Assembly (NCBI GenBank): GCA_029775875.1
Contig: JARVKD010000008.1
Coordinates: forward strand, 1-40,874
Source of the DNA: Nitrososphaeria archaeon
Lineage (GTDB): Archaea; Thermoproteota; Nitrososphaeria; Nitrososphaerales; JACAEJ01
Length of the DNA stretch: 40,874 bases
Direction of reading: 5' to 3'
Position numbers and translations under genes: made by a program. The number at the start of each line of letters is the position of its first letter. The stretch's first letter is position 1. Shown in pieces: positions 7,080 through 15,561 of the stretch. A model generated the notes under the pieces. It searched no databases. It saw only the letters and a list, made by a program, of their open reading frames with translations, and was not told where the DNA came from.

Positions 7080-8744
7080 TTAACGAGGAGGTACGATTAC
7101 GTCTCTTCTGCCTGCTGGCATGTACTCCCTTAGTACTCCTTTGGCGAAGCACTCTCTTGGATACGTCCAGTCGAATTTAAGGCTTGGATCTGCGAACGCG
7201 ACTTTGATTAATGGATTGACACACCAAGCATCCCCTCTAGCAGCGTGTGCGGCTGCAACTATGCCTGTATAGGCACTCGTGTGCCCAACATTCATAGCAT
7301 AGTTCGGATAGTTCACTCCTCTCAACTCGATTGGTAGGCCTTCATCACTTCTCCATGACCAGAGATTGCATGGTCCCGCATGGTCCTGTGCATCGTAACC
7401 ATAGAAGCCAAGCCTGCCCATCCATTCTTTATGTATAAGCTGGCTCAAGTACCAGCATCCCATTCCTGCCTGCGCGACTCCGGTTGCAAGGGATCCTCCT
7501 ATTCCTGAAGCTGCTGCTGCTACTGCAGCCCTCTGTGATCCTCCAAAGTGAGTTTCCATGTTAGCAGGGTATTTTTCATACGAAGATAACGAGTAGTCAG
7601 TTATAGCTGTAGCTACGTCCTTTATGACATCCATCGAGGGTTTGACCTTTGCAAGCCCACCAAACTTTTTCTTTACATAATCTAGGCCCCAGTAGACATA
7701 ATCATCTAGAATGTCATCTGTGTAGACACATGATGCGTATTGAGTGAAGCCAACTCCGCCAGACATGTAGCTACCAAACCAATATTGGTCGTATATGACA
7801 GCACCACAAGCCAGCGCTTCTAAGGCATACTTGCATGGGTCCTCTGGATGTACTCTGTTGTATTGAATCATATCTGCCAAATACCCGAACGGAAGTCCTC
7901 CTGGCTCATTGGGTCCCCTAGCCCTTCTCCAAGGTGTCAGGGTTCCCATTTCAATAAGCTCAGCGTGCTTTGCTGCGAACGCAAATTCACCTACTGCTGC
8001 TTCTCCAGCCATGAGTTTGTATGATGGTATCATGGCCATCGAAATCTGCATGGCAGCCCATCTAGCCATGGTACCTCCATCCATAAGGTGCCCAACTATT
8101 GTAGGCATCCTTAAGGCTTGATAGGTTTTCTTTCCAATAGCTTTCTTCAATTTTTCGGCTTGGTCCTTAGGGAATAGTTTGTTTATGTCAATTAGGAACC
8201 TTTTGTCTATCCTGTCGGCTAATTCATCGTCTCCAGTGAATACTTTGCAATAGCAGTCCTCGGTTAAGGCTGGATGAATCTCGGCCATGTGCTCTTGAAT
8301 TGTGGCGCCTCCAGGAAGAGCATGGTTTAATACTTCAAGATAATGGTTGATCGTCTCAGGTGTTACTTCTTTTCCTAACCTCTTGGACAAGATGGTGTGG
8401 GCAGCATCAAGACCTACTATTACTGTTCTCCTGATATCATCCCAAAGTTGATGCATTGCAGCGTTATTGACAACATGGATGTCTTCAGGCATTCCATAAG
8501 TTTCAGTACCTGATATTAAGTAAGGCATGTAGGTTCTTTGACCTAAACCTACACCACCGCAACCAAAGGTTGGATTATACATTGGTATGTTCCTTTGCTT
8601 GGCAATTTTATCTGATATTTCTTTAAACTCTCTTTTCCTTGGATCTTGCGCCCAACCACCTAATGTATAGAAGGTAGTGTATCTTTCCTCAGGACTTTCC
8701 TTGAACTTCTTTCTCAAAGCCTTAATATATCTTGGTTCAGCCAT
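7080..8744 (-). CDS. mcrA: Methyl-coenzyme M reductase subunit alpha
   Basis: McrA holds most of the F430 active site. The 554-residue protein carries Gln150 (matching Gln147, the axial nickel ligand, in ATIQEHM), Tyr336 in GGVGFTQYA, and the FGGSQRA and RLGFYGYD blocks. Residues modified in known McrA are present: His260 (N-methyl-His), Arg274 in [11 protein letters not shown] (5-methyl-Arg), Gln404 (methyl-Gln) and Gly449 (thioglycine). Asp454 matches the didehydroaspartate site. The S-methylcysteine position is Ala456 (QDHAG in place of QDQCG). These features mark a methane-type enzyme rather than the divergent alkane type. GAGGTGA precedes the ATG, and mcrG lies 12 bases upstream in the same operon. 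Confidence 0.98.
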   Translation of the reverse strand: MAEPRYIKALRKKFKESPEERYTTFYTLGGWAQDPRKREFKEISDKIAKQRNIPMYNPTFGCGGVGLGQRTYMPYLISGTETYGMPEDIHVVNNAAMHQLWDDIRRTVIVGLDAAHTILSKRLGKEVTPETINHYLEVLNHALPGGATIQEHMAEIHPALTEDCYCKVFTGDDELADRIDKRFLIDINKLFPKDQAEKLKKAIGKKTYQALRMPTIVGHLMDGGTMARWAAMQISMAMIPSYKLMAGEAAVGEFAFAAKHAELIEMGTLTPWRRARGPNEPGGLPFGYLADMIQYNRVHPEDPCKYALEALACGAVIYDQYWFGSYMSGGVGFTQYASCVYTDDILDDYVYWGLDYVKKKFGGLAKVKPSMDVIKDVATAITDYSLSSYEKYPANMETHFGGSQRAAVAAAASGIGGSLATGVAQAGMGCWYLSQLIHKEWMGRLGFYGYDAQDHAGPCNLWSWRSDEGLPIELRGVNYPNYAMNVGHTSAYTGIVAAAHAARGDAWCVNPLIKVAFADPSLKFDWTYPRECFAKGVLREYMPAGRRDVIVPPR

Positions 8745-8756
8745 TCTATCTCACCT

Positions 8757-9533
8757 CTATATGCCCTTAACTCCTTCCGGGTTGAACCCGGATCTACACC
8801 TCAATTCAAAGTTTCTATGAATATAGTTAAGTAAGGGCTTGTCATCAACGAATTTGATGTGATCTATCCTGAACTGAACTGTTCTCTTCTTCAACTCATT
8901 TTCGGGTAGCGGCACCCCGATCTCCACTGGCTTGTCCAATGGGACTCCTAACTGATCTTTGACATATTCTACAACTCCCTTTGCCTTATTAAACGTGTAT
9001 CTTCTTACAGCGTCGAACATCAACCCATTTTCATCAAGCCTCAATGCATGTCCATGAACCGTGTATCCTCTAAGGGCTGTACGTGCTGGATCGAAGACTT
9101 CGGTCTCAACCAATTCTTTAGCGACCTTCTCTATGTCTCTTTCTCTTCCCTCGATAGGATTTCTTCCAGATAGGACGCCCGGATCAAGGCCTCTATATCT
9201 AGAATACATTGCCCAAGTTCTTACATATGGTGCCATGGGTGAGAAGTATACCGAATCTGTAAATTGAACAAATCTGATTCTATCGCCAGCCTTCGTTCCT
9301 GGTGTAGGCTCAACAATCTTCCTGATCGGATCCTCAGGTTCCTTCATTTCCTCAAGTGGAGGGTGCACAGTCTTGTATGCTTCTCCTGGTTTTCTATGTC
9401 CTAATACTCTAACAAGATCTTCGTCACTTACGCTTCTTAGCTTCTCATATTTGGTCTTTGGGTCTAAATACTTTCTTCTGTTAATAGAAGATTGAGACGT
9501 TCCAGGGTAGAATTGTCTAACATATGTGCTCAT
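8757..9533 (-). CDS. mcrG: Methyl-coenzyme M reductase subunit gamma
   Basis: McrG completes the MCR hexamer. The 258-residue length is normal. Family landmarks include QFYPGTS near the N-terminus, the central VHGHALRLDENGLMFDA block and RTVQFRIDHIKF near the C-terminus. The ATG at 9533 has a GAGGTA Shine-Dalgarno site (9541-9546) with 7-base spacing, and a TATA box at 9583-9592. That points to a promoter separate from mcrD, which ends 86 bases upstream. It is co-transcribed with mcrA, whose start follows 12 bases later. Confidence 0.97.
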   Translation of the reverse strand: MSTYVRQFYPGTSQSSINRRKYLDPKTKYEKLRSVSDEDLVRVLGHRKPGEAYKTVHPPLEEMKEPEDPIRKIVEPTPGTKAGDRIRFVQFTDSVYFSPMAPYVRTWAMYSRYRGLDPGVLSGRNPIEGRERDIEKVAKELVETEVFDPARTALRGYTVHGHALRLDENGLMFDAVRRYTFNKAKGVVEYVKDQLGVPLDKPVEIGVPLPENELKKRTVQFRIDHIKFVDDKPLLNYIHRNFELRCRSGFNPEGVKGI

Positions 9534-9582
9534 ATACTTTTACCTCGGATAATGATAAAGACCAACTTCTGATAAACATTGC

Positions 9583-9592
9583 GTATATATTT
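9583..9592 (-). promoter_or_regulatory. TATA box for mcrG-mcrA
   Basis: The minus strand reads AAATATATAC about 50 bases before the mcrG ATG, predicting a leader near 29 bases that contains the GAGGTA site. A second TATA-like run (TTTATAAA) lies at about 9608-9615. Confidence 0.5.
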
Positions 9593-9619
9593 TCTATTCT
9601 GTAATTTTTTATAAATTTA

Positions 9620-10039
9620 CTATAAGAGGTATTCTCTCATCGAATCGCTTATAGTAGGTTGAGTTTTGGTGAATTGCCCTACTCTAATGTCAAATCCGAA
9701 AGGCAATTGTTCGTTACACATTTCTTTCAGCCTCTCCAAAAAAACGTCCAAGTCGACACCTTTGATTGGCTGAATTATTATTCGACCAACTTTTACTGTT
9801 AGCTCTACCTCTTCACTACCAAATCTGATCTTTCTTAAATCCTCATGCCCAGTTTCCACCCTAATTCCCATAGGATGCTCCCTAGAAGGCACAACGACGT
9901 ACTTGGGAAGCTTTGGACCGTGTAGGATTATGTTCTCAACCATCCCCAGCCTGATGATAGAATTCAGAATCTTTTCTACTCTATCAGCTGAGAGTAATCT
10001 TCTAGGGAATATCTCTATCTCCATCTTTATGTGCCTCAT
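9620..10039 (-). CDS. mcrD: Methyl-coenzyme M reductase operon protein D
   Basis: McrD is a non-structural MCR protein thought to bind and help deliver F430 or to chaperone assembly. This 139-residue protein shows the family pattern: IEIFPRRLLSADRVEKIL near the N-terminus, a central VVVPSREHP segment and DLDVFLERL toward the C-terminus. It is slightly shorter than many McrD proteins. The ATG at 10039 follows a TTTATAAA box by about 30 bases, so translation is probably near-leaderless; an ATG five codons later is possible. It is 86 bases upstream of mcrG on the same strand and divergent from the DUF2098 gene. Confidence 0.88.
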   Translation of the reverse strand: MRHIKMEIEIFPRRLLSADRVEKILNSIIRLGMVENIILHGPKLPKYVVVPSREHPMGIRVETGHEDLRKIRFGSEEVELTVKVGRIIIQPIKGVDLDVFLERLKEMCNEQLPFGFDIRVGQFTKTQPTISDSMREYLL

Positions 10040-10069
10040 ATAACTTAATCTAGGTGAGGAATTTAAAGA

Positions 10070-10077
10070 TTTATAAA
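10070..10077 (-). promoter_or_regulatory. TATA box for mcrD
   Basis: TTTATAAA on the minus strand lies about 30 bases before the mcrD ATG, consistent with transcription starting next to the start codon. Confidence 0.5.
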
Positions 10078-10143
10078 TTGCTAAGACAAAGTCTAACGTT
10101 TCAGTTTAAGGGGTTCACTTTTTCCTATTGCTACGTCTTAAGA

Positions 10144-10150
10144 TTTATAA
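10144..10150 (+). promoter_or_regulatory. TATA box for the DUF2098 gene
   Basis: TTTATAA lies 22-28 bases before the ATG at 10172, predicting a leaderless message. The mcrD promoter faces the other way in the same 132-base gap. Confidence 0.5.
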
Positions 10151-10171
10151 GCTCGTTATCATATATAAATC

Positions 10172-10453
10172 ATGATGTGGAAGATAGGCAACTTTGCTAG
10201 ATACATCCTCGCAGGAACTATCGGGAAAGTAATCAATGTTGAAAGATTTGATGGTAAAGTTTGGGCTCAACTGGATAACGGACTGTACTATGACACAGAC
10301 TATCTTGAGCCAGTTTCTGAGAGTGAGTTTAAGGAGCGTAAAGAAAGAGAAGAATATGGGGAGAAAGAAACCAGCAAGATGGATGAGCGGTTAGAGAAAT
10401 TACTGAAAAAAGAAGAAATCGAGTTCAAAGGAGAGGTTTGCGGAGCCGGTTAG
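10172..10453 (+). CDS. DUF2098-like protein of methanogens
   Basis: The first 50 residues form a small beta-rich domain (YILAGTIGKVINVERFDGKV, then AQLDNGLYYDTDYLEPV). It matches my knowledge of DUF2098, a short family found mainly in methanogens whose function is unknown. The remaining 40 residues are a charged helix. The total is 93 residues. A second ATG follows one codon after the first. The gene is divergent from mcrD and 7 bases upstream of a small helical gene, with which it is probably co-transcribed. A role linked to MCR is suggested only by phylogenetic distribution and position. Confidence 0.72.
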   Translation: MMWKIGNFARYILAGTIGKVINVERFDGKVWAQLDNGLYYDTDYLEPVSESEFKERKEREEYGEKETSKMDERLEKLLKKEEIEFKGEVCGAG

Positions 10454-10460
10454 AAAGAGT

Positions 10461-10763
10461 ATGAGTAAAGATATAAGTGCTACTTTAGAGTATGCAAGAA
10501 AAAAATTAAAAGAGTATAGAAGACTTATATCAATGGACGCTATTTTGAGGTATTCTCCAACAGAAGAGGTTGAGACCTTAATGAATTCAAGCGAATCTCT
10601 AATTGAAGAACTAGAAGCTTACGGGGGTGGTTCAAGAGATAAATTACCAAAAGAGATTATTTACAAAATGAACAAACTGAAGGATAATTTGGAAAAGCTC
10701 TCAAGTGAGTTAGCAAAATCGTCTCTTTCTATCTTAAGCCCTGAAGATTTTTATTATGAATAA
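10461..10763 (+). CDS. Small helical protein, function unknown
   Basis: This 100-residue protein is predicted to be mostly alpha-helical and charged, with no Cys and no membrane segment. The ATG at 10461 lies 7 bases after the stop of the DUF2098 gene, in a likely two-gene operon. I do not recognise a family. Its position beside mcrD and DUF2098 makes it a candidate accessory factor of MCR, but the sequence itself shows no function. Confidence 0.55.
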   Translation: MSKDISATLEYARKKLKEYRRLISMDAILRYSPTEEVETLMNSSESLIEELEAYGGGSRDKLPKEIIYKMNKLKDNLEKLSSELAKSSLSILSPEDFYYE

Positions 10764-10875
10764 GATATTGGTAATCCAAAAATATCGTTCTTTTTTCAAA
10801 TATTCGACCTAAGCATTTGTTATCATTGAAAAAGTTTATTTGGTTCGACTTTGGCAATCATTAGTGAAGTCAGTG

Positions 10876-11616
10876 ATGAAGATGAGATATGTTGAATATG
10901 CTAAAAAGTTGACCGATCTTTTAGGCTTGGAATTCCCCCCACTAGGTGCAAAGTTTCTAAAACCCAACGAACCTATCCCAGAAGGATTCAATCCCCCGAC
11001 TCGCAAGATAAGATTCTGTCAAGCCGTCATGGAGGCTTCATGGGATAAGCCTTTGGTCATTAAACCAGAGGAAATTGCTTGTGGTCCAGGTCCTGCTACG
11101 TTCGGTGCTGCTATTAAGGAGAGGGTTTTACGAGGAGAGGCCCATCACGCTTTAGGATTATATGAGACGCCTGAAGCCGCAGTTAAAGCCATTTTTTCTA
11201 ATTACAGATTTCCTTTTGGTGCAGTGGCAAACATTCTAGTTGCTCCTATTGAAAAATTCCCCATTCAGTTTGACAGCGCAATCTTGAGGCTCAAACCTGA
11301 GCAGGCCATGTGGATTTTCGCTGCTAAATCCTATCGCCAAGGTTCTCATTCGAATGTTACTATAGCGCCAGATCAGTGCATTTGTTCTTATGCAGCAGTT
11401 GCTTCTTTCCTTAAGAATGACCTAACTTTGGGTTTGGGTTGCTATGGTTCTCGTATAGCCACAGATCTTAAACTGGAAGAAATGGTAGTAGGAATTCCTG
11501 AATCCATGATTGCTACTATCATAGAAGGCTTAGAAAAACTGAAGAAACCTATGGACGATGTAAGAGCTAAAAAAATATTTTACACATCATACCCCGAAAA
11601 GGCACCAACTGCTTAG
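10876..11616 (+). CDS. DUF169 family protein
   Basis: The pattern GLEFPPLGAKFL near the N-terminus, then RKIRFCQAVMEA, ACGPGPATFG and the C-terminal YGSRIATDLKLEEMVVGIP block match DUF169. That family is found in methanogens and anaerobes and has no settled function. Several Cys (in RFCQA, IACGPG, QCICSY and GLGCYG) could bind a metal or cluster. I chose the ATG at 10876, since a TATA-like TTTATTT lies about 40 bases upstream; ATG 10882 or a TTG at 10840 are possible. The product is 246 residues from 10876. It is the gene upstream of the MtaA-like methyltransferase, separated by 363 bases. Confidence 0.78.
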   Translation: MKMRYVEYAKKLTDLLGLEFPPLGAKFLKPNEPIPEGFNPPTRKIRFCQAVMEASWDKPLVIKPEEIACGPGPATFGAAIKERVLRGEAHHALGLYETPEAAVKAIFSNYRFPFGAVANILVAPIEKFPIQFDSAILRLKPEQAMWIFAAKSYRQGSHSNVTIAPDQCICSYAAVASFLKNDLTLGLGCYGSRIATDLKLEEMVVGIPESMIATIIEGLEKLKKPMDDVRAKKIFYTSYPEKAPTA

Positions 11617-11979
11617 CTTAAGTTTACATCGTTTTAGGAGCATTAGAAAGAAAGACCAAAGATAATGGAAGCGTAGGTTTAGAATTCCAATTGCTACTAT
11701 GCCTTTTTTTTGCTTTTATGAGAAACTTTGAATTAAGTCGGTTTTTAGGTATTCATAGGTGAAATTTTGGAGATTCTTTCTCAAACATATTTGATAGCCA
11801 ATTTTTCTAACAAAACTTAGATTTCTCCTATGAGCAAATAGGGGCGATGTTCTCATTTTTTAAGTCCAGAATCTTATTTTGGCAAGTAATGAAAAGATAT
11901 ATACAGAAAAGACTCTCTATCCAAAAACTTTATCTTTTCGGCTTTTTGAAATTTAACATTGGAGGTTTGAAAATAGAGA
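11617..11979 (+). other. Intergenic region before mtaA
   Basis: No coding region is seen. A run of eight T at about 11703-11711 may end the DUF169 transcript. A TATA box ATATATAC at 11897-11904 predicts a start near 11925, leaving a leader of about 55 bases. The arms GAAAAGATA (11891-11899) and TATCTTTTC (11931-11939) form a 9-bp inverted repeat around the predicted promoter; in such AT-rich DNA this may be chance. Confidence 0.5.
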
Positions 11980-12993
11980 TTGAATCCTAGGGAAAGATTC
12001 CTTCACGCGCTGTTAGGAGAACCAAAGGATCATACGCCAGCTACATGTGTAACACAAGTCGGGATAGTTGAGGTAATGGATGCTATTGATGCGAAATGGC
12101 CAGAGACCCATTTTGATTCTAAAAAGATGGCTGCTTTGGGTGCTTCTCTCTGGAACATTGCCAAAATCGAAGTCGTCAGAGTACCCTTTGACTTGACGGT
12201 AATGGCCGATGCTTTAGGTGCAAAAGTTGATCCAGGCAAAGTCAACGTACAACCTATGGTGAAGGGGCATCCTTTTACCTCTGCTGACCAGATGAAAATC
12301 CCTGATGACTTTCTTAAGCGCGGTAGAATTCCTGTTGTTTTGGAAGCCGTCAAAATCCTGAAGGAAAAATATGGTAGTACCCTACCAGTATTGGCAGGAT
12401 TTGAGGCACCCTTTACACTAGCAGGACATTTGGTTGGTACTGAGACCCTTCTAAAATGGGCGATCAAAAGCCGAGATCAAGTAAAGGAAATAACGAAGAA
12501 AACCACAGAAGCAGCTATTATGTATGCTGAAGCACTTTTAAAGGCAGGAGCGGATGTTCTATCTCCCTGTGAACCAACAGCGTCTACTAACTTGATTAGC
12601 CCGAAGGACTTTAGGGAGCTAGTGAAACCATATCTCACAGATCTTGCAAAATCCATCGACGGATACTTCATACTTCATATCTGCGGTGATGCAACACTAA
12701 TAGTGAAAGATATGGCAGAAACAGGCATGCAAGGCCTGAGCATAGAAGATAAAGTTGACATCAGATCAGCCAAACAGATGGCGGCAGGCAAATCCAGAAT
12801 CTGTGGTAACATATCGACCGCCAATACACTCATCTGGGGAACACCTGAACAGGTGAAAGAAGAAGCCAAGAAAGCCCTTGATGCAGGAGTAGACCTATTA
12901 TGCCCTGCCTGTGGCCTTGCCCCTATCACACCACTGAAAAACGTTAAAGCAATAGTCACAGCTGTCAATGAGTATTATGGACTGCCAGGCTAA
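11980..12993 (+). CDS. mtaA: MtaA/MtbA-type methylcobamide:CoM methyltransferase
   Basis: This enzyme transfers a methyl group from a methylated corrinoid protein to coenzyme M, making the substrate of MCR. The 337-residue protein belongs to the uroporphyrinogen decarboxylase-like fold. It carries the zinc site His233-X-Cys235 (HICGD) and Cys311 (CPACGLAP), the HXC...C signature of MtaA and MtbA. The start is TTG at 11980, preceded by GGAGGT 13 bases upstream; family members begin with the same NPRERFL-like segment, which supports it. No corrinoid protein or substrate methyltransferase (MtaBC, MtmBC and similar) is in the window, so the methyl donor is unknown. MtaA and MtbA cannot be separated from sequence alone. 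Confidence 0.85.
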   Translation: MNPRERFLHALLGEPKDHTPATCVTQVGIVEVMDAIDAKWPETHFDSKKMAALGASLWNIAKIEVVRVPFDLTVMADALGAKVDPGKVNVQPMVKGHPFTSADQMKIPDDFLKRGRIPVVLEAVKILKEKYGSTLPVLAGFEAPFTLAGHLVGTETLLKWAIKSRDQVKEITKKTTEAAIMYAEALLKAGADVLSPCEPTASTNLISPKDFRELVKPYLTDLAKSIDGYFILHICGDATLIVKDMAETGMQGLSIEDKVDIRSAKQMAAGKSRICGNISTANTLIWGTPEQVKEEAKKALDAGVDLLCPACGLAPITPLKNVKAIVTAVNEYYGLPG

Positions 12994-13085
12994 GGCTTCA
13001 CCCCTTTTTAATTCTGTGCTTATGCATCATGCGTAGAATCACTGTCCTAGAGTATCCTATTCGGAAGTATCTCTCTTAAGAGACT

Positions 13086-13604
13086 TTAAGATTTTTTCTT
13101 ACTCAATTCTTTAGCTACGCTTTTTGCTTCTTCCTTCAACTCTTCCCTGAGCCCTTCGAAAAAGAAATTTAGGCTTTTGAGGGTAAGTTGTGAAATCAAG
13201 CTCCCCAAACTGTATTCGCCGCCTTTACTCTCGAAAACTTTCATAATCGTCTCGTCATTTTCACTTATCGATCTTCTCAATAACCTTCTCATACCCTCTC
13301 CAACTTTCTTGGCTAACTCATCAAGCTCGTTGAACTCTTCCATTTTCATGATGTATCTTGGGACAAAGACTTTTGACTTTCCTTTCTCGACACATTCAAC
13401 CAATCCATCTTTGCACGATTTATCAAGAATTTTTTTAATCTGTTCTTCGCTTAAGGTTGTTAGAGAAGAAAGGAGGGCAGAATTCATAGGTCCCTTGGAG
13501 ATTAGGTTAAGTAGAATGAAAAGATCTGGCTCATTTACTATATTGGCAAATCTATAGAGTTCTTCGAGCTTACCGCAGAATAGAATGTCCATCTTAAATA
13601 CCAT
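13086..13604 (-). CDS. Winged-helix (ArsR-like) regulator, probable
   Basis: This 172-residue protein has an N-terminal domain (about residues 20-90) with the helix pattern of a winged helix. It includes the segment SALLSSLTTLSEEQIKKIL, followed by LVECVEKGKSKVFVP as the likely wing. The rest is helical and charged, with a Lys-rich tail. No ligand-binding motif is evident. It follows the 291-residue gene by 37 bases on the same strand and may be the last gene of the mmp8 transcription unit. It may regulate genes of this cluster; the target is unknown. Confidence 0.6.
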   Translation of the reverse strand: MVFKMDILFCGKLEELYRFANIVNEPDLFILLNLISKGPMNSALLSSLTTLSEEQIKKILDKSCKDGLVECVEKGKSKVFVPRYIMKMEEFNELDELAKKVGEGMRRLLRRSISENDETIMKVFESKGGEYSLGSLISQLTLKSLNFFFEGLREELKEEAKSVAKELSKKKS

Positions 13605-13641
13605 GGATTTTAGTTAGTGACTGAATTTAATGTTTGTGGTT

Positions 13642-14517
13642 TTAGTGATGGGTTTTGAACGATTTAATCGTGGCTGTCTCTAGCTTTATTTTGCCTAACT
13701 CTTTAATTCGATCATGATCTAGTAAAGCCCCTGATACATCGACAATATGCCCCTTGTGAGATATGATAACAATATTCTCAGATTCTGCCTTTGCCACAGG
13801 AATATCTTCTATGTATATGTCTTCCCCTGAAGAGACCCCGAACACTTTTCTATATACAAATTTGCCCTTGGTTGTTATACGCTCCTGAGGAAGAGACGAT
13901 CCATTAACAATGGTAAGGTTCAATATTGAAGAGAGAATGGATAAAATCTGAGGAGGAATCTGAGTCCATGTAATCGCCATAAATTTGTCTAATTCCTCAA
14001 CTTTGGCTATCTCCACGAAAGCGACTGGTTCTCCTAAGAGAGAACTATTGCTCAATACTGCATAGCCCATATACATGGCATTCTCCAAATTCTTCGTCTT
14101 CGTTGCGAATATTATTGCATCAACTCCTTCACTATATAACACATCCACGGCTTCGCTGGGTGTTTTGCATTCACTAAATTTTCCATAAGATTTTTCTTTT
14201 AGCTTGAGATCTTCTGAAATGAAAGCTTTTCTAATTTTGTCTAAGAACTTGTAGTCTTCGAAAGATGGTGTTTTAACCAAGCCGATGAAGAAGCCTTTGT
14301 GAATCTTGATTGGTTCATACTTGTTGATCATTACACCTGCACCAATGTTCTCGGCCTCTAGGAGCAAACTTCTCAATTTCTCAGAGATTTCCGACACGAT
14401 CCATGTCGACCTTTGGATATTAATCGCCTTTATCTTTCTTAACTCTCTTACTATTCTGACTCTTAGTCCATATGGATCAATCTTTTCATTGATATCATAA
14501 AGAAGAAGATACTTCAT
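13642..14517 (-). CDS. Unrecognised protein with Cas2/PaaX-like N-terminus
   Basis: The first 65 residues (MKYLLLYDINEK, then RIVRELRKIKAINIQRSTWIV) follow the ferredoxin-like pattern seen in Cas2 and in the PaaX middle domain. The remaining 220 residues match nothing I can name: an alpha/beta region (about 70-200) and a C-terminal part with EDIPVAKAE and IVIISHKGHIVDV segments. The total is 291 residues. No CRISPR array or other cas gene is nearby, so a CRISPR role is unlikely. It lies 79 bases after mmp8 on the same strand and may belong to the conserved methanogen-specific proteins of unknown function. Confidence 0.6.
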   Translation of the reverse strand: MKYLLLYDINEKIDPYGLRVRIVRELRKIKAINIQRSTWIVSEISEKLRSLLLEAENIGAGVMINKYEPIKIHKGFFIGLVKTPSFEDYKFLDKIRKAFISEDLKLKEKSYGKFSECKTPSEAVDVLYSEGVDAIIFATKTKNLENAMYMGYAVLSNSSLLGEPVAFVEIAKVEELDKFMAITWTQIPPQILSILSSILNLTIVNGSSLPQERITTKGKFVYRKVFGVSSGEDIYIEDIPVAKAESENIVIISHKGHIVDVSGALLDHDRIKELGKIKLETATIKSFKTHH

Positions 14518-14596
14518 GAGTACTAAACCCCGAATCCTATTTGCTTGATGCTCAAACTATTATTTAAGATTAGAGAGGAATTCCATAATCAATATA

Positions 14597-15463
14597 CTAA
14601 GTAAGCGGGTAAGGGGAATTCTCTGGGCTTAGTTTAGGTAGCTCTGCCCTCGTTACTAAAATGGGGAGGTCTGTTTTCATCAAATGATTTAAGGCAATTT
14701 TCTTACCCCTTCCAGTTAAAGCGAAAACAGGGATAGAGGAACCTATTTGCATTAAAGCTTTTGGACCAACTTTTTCCCTAACTACGCTAGACGAGCATGA
14801 CCAGACTAAATCTGATAGCAACAAAAATGGAACCTGTGAATCTTTTAGGCAAGGATTGTGAACTGATAGAATATTAAGGGTAATTTGCTCTTTATTCTCA
14901 ATTTGTCTTAATTTAGGTATCTTATCGGATTCAAAACCCGCTATTGTGACTGCTATTCTTTCATAGCCTAACTTTATGGCTTCCTTTACGCCTTTAAGTT
15001 GATTTATGTGAGCTTTATCGCTGATTATTACTGTTCTTTTTTCTTTGAGTTCATTCATAATTTCAGCTATGGGGCTTGTTCTAAGTATCCCAGTAAGCCT
15101 AGCACCTATTCCTTGGACAAGTTTAGGATCATTCACGATTACTGTTCCAGCGCCTTCACAAACAATTACGCAACAATCTATTAGCTTTGATTCTAGTGCC
15201 ATGCTAAGCATCTCTGATGCACCAAAAGTTATCAAAAAGTCACCAGAAAAAGCTCTATTCTTAGTGAAGAGATGATCTTGGATTTGTCTCTGTATTATTT
15301 CTTTGACTTTTTCTCGGTCAATTCTTTTGTATCCATAGAGATTATTATAGATAGGGCAATATCTAACCTTTGGTTCAGACAGTACTTTTACCCTGCCATT
15401 ATAAATCAACACCCTTGCTCCACAAGTTTCTATCAGGTGTTTGCCCATATCTATTTGAATCAT
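14597..15463 (-). CDS. mmp8: Methanogenesis marker protein 8 (DUF2099)
   Basis: The segments VRYCPIYNNLYG, SGDFLITFGASEML, CVIVCEGAGTVIVNDP and LVQGIGARLTGILRTSPI match methanogenesis marker protein 8, found almost only in MCR-bearing archaea. Its biochemical role is not established. The 288-residue length is normal. The ATG at 15463 (or 15448, five codons later) has no Shine-Dalgarno site. It is divergent from mcrC, and the gap holds a perfect 11-bp inverted repeat that overlaps the mcrC TATA box. Shared control with mcrC is therefore plausible. Confidence 0.88.
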   Translation of the reverse strand: MIQIDMGKHLIETCGARVLIYNGRVKVLSEPKVRYCPIYNNLYGYKRIDREKVKEIIQRQIQDHLFTKNRAFSGDFLITFGASEMLSMALESKLIDCCVIVCEGAGTVIVNDPKLVQGIGARLTGILRTSPIAEIMNELKEKRTVIISDKAHINQLKGVKEAIKLGYERIAVTIAGFESDKIPKLRQIENKEQITLNILSVHNPCLKDSQVPFLLLSDLVWSCSSSVVREKVGPKALMQIGSSIPVFALTGRGKKIALNHLMKTDLPILVTRAELPKLSPENSPYPLT

Positions 15464-15510
15464 TTTGCCAGTTTTTTAATTTGTTGTTAATTTAGCAACC
15501 ATAAATTATC

Positions 15511-15536
15511 ATTTTACTTATGTTTATAAGTAAAAT
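15511..15536. promoter_or_regulatory. Perfect 11-bp inverted repeat in the mmp8/mcrC promoter
   Basis: ATTTTACTTAT (15511-15521), a GTTT spacer, and ATAAGTAAAAT (15526-15536) are exact reverse complements. The right half covers the TATA element TTTATAAG of mcrC (start 15562). On the other strand it holds the TATA candidate CTTATAAA for mmp8. The position fits an operator that controls both genes. Confidence 0.6.
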
Positions 15537-15561
15537 AAATCATATAATTATATAGTGTGGG

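Noticed and set aside
5525-9533. Alkane-type (ethyl- or butyl-CoM) reductase
   Set aside because: McrA and McrB keep the canonical methane-type active-site blocks and nearly all modified positions; alkane-type enzymes are much more divergent there.
13642-14517. Cas2-like N-terminus suggesting CRISPR adaptation
   Set aside because: The protein is three times the length of Cas2, and no repeat array or other cas gene is visible in the window.
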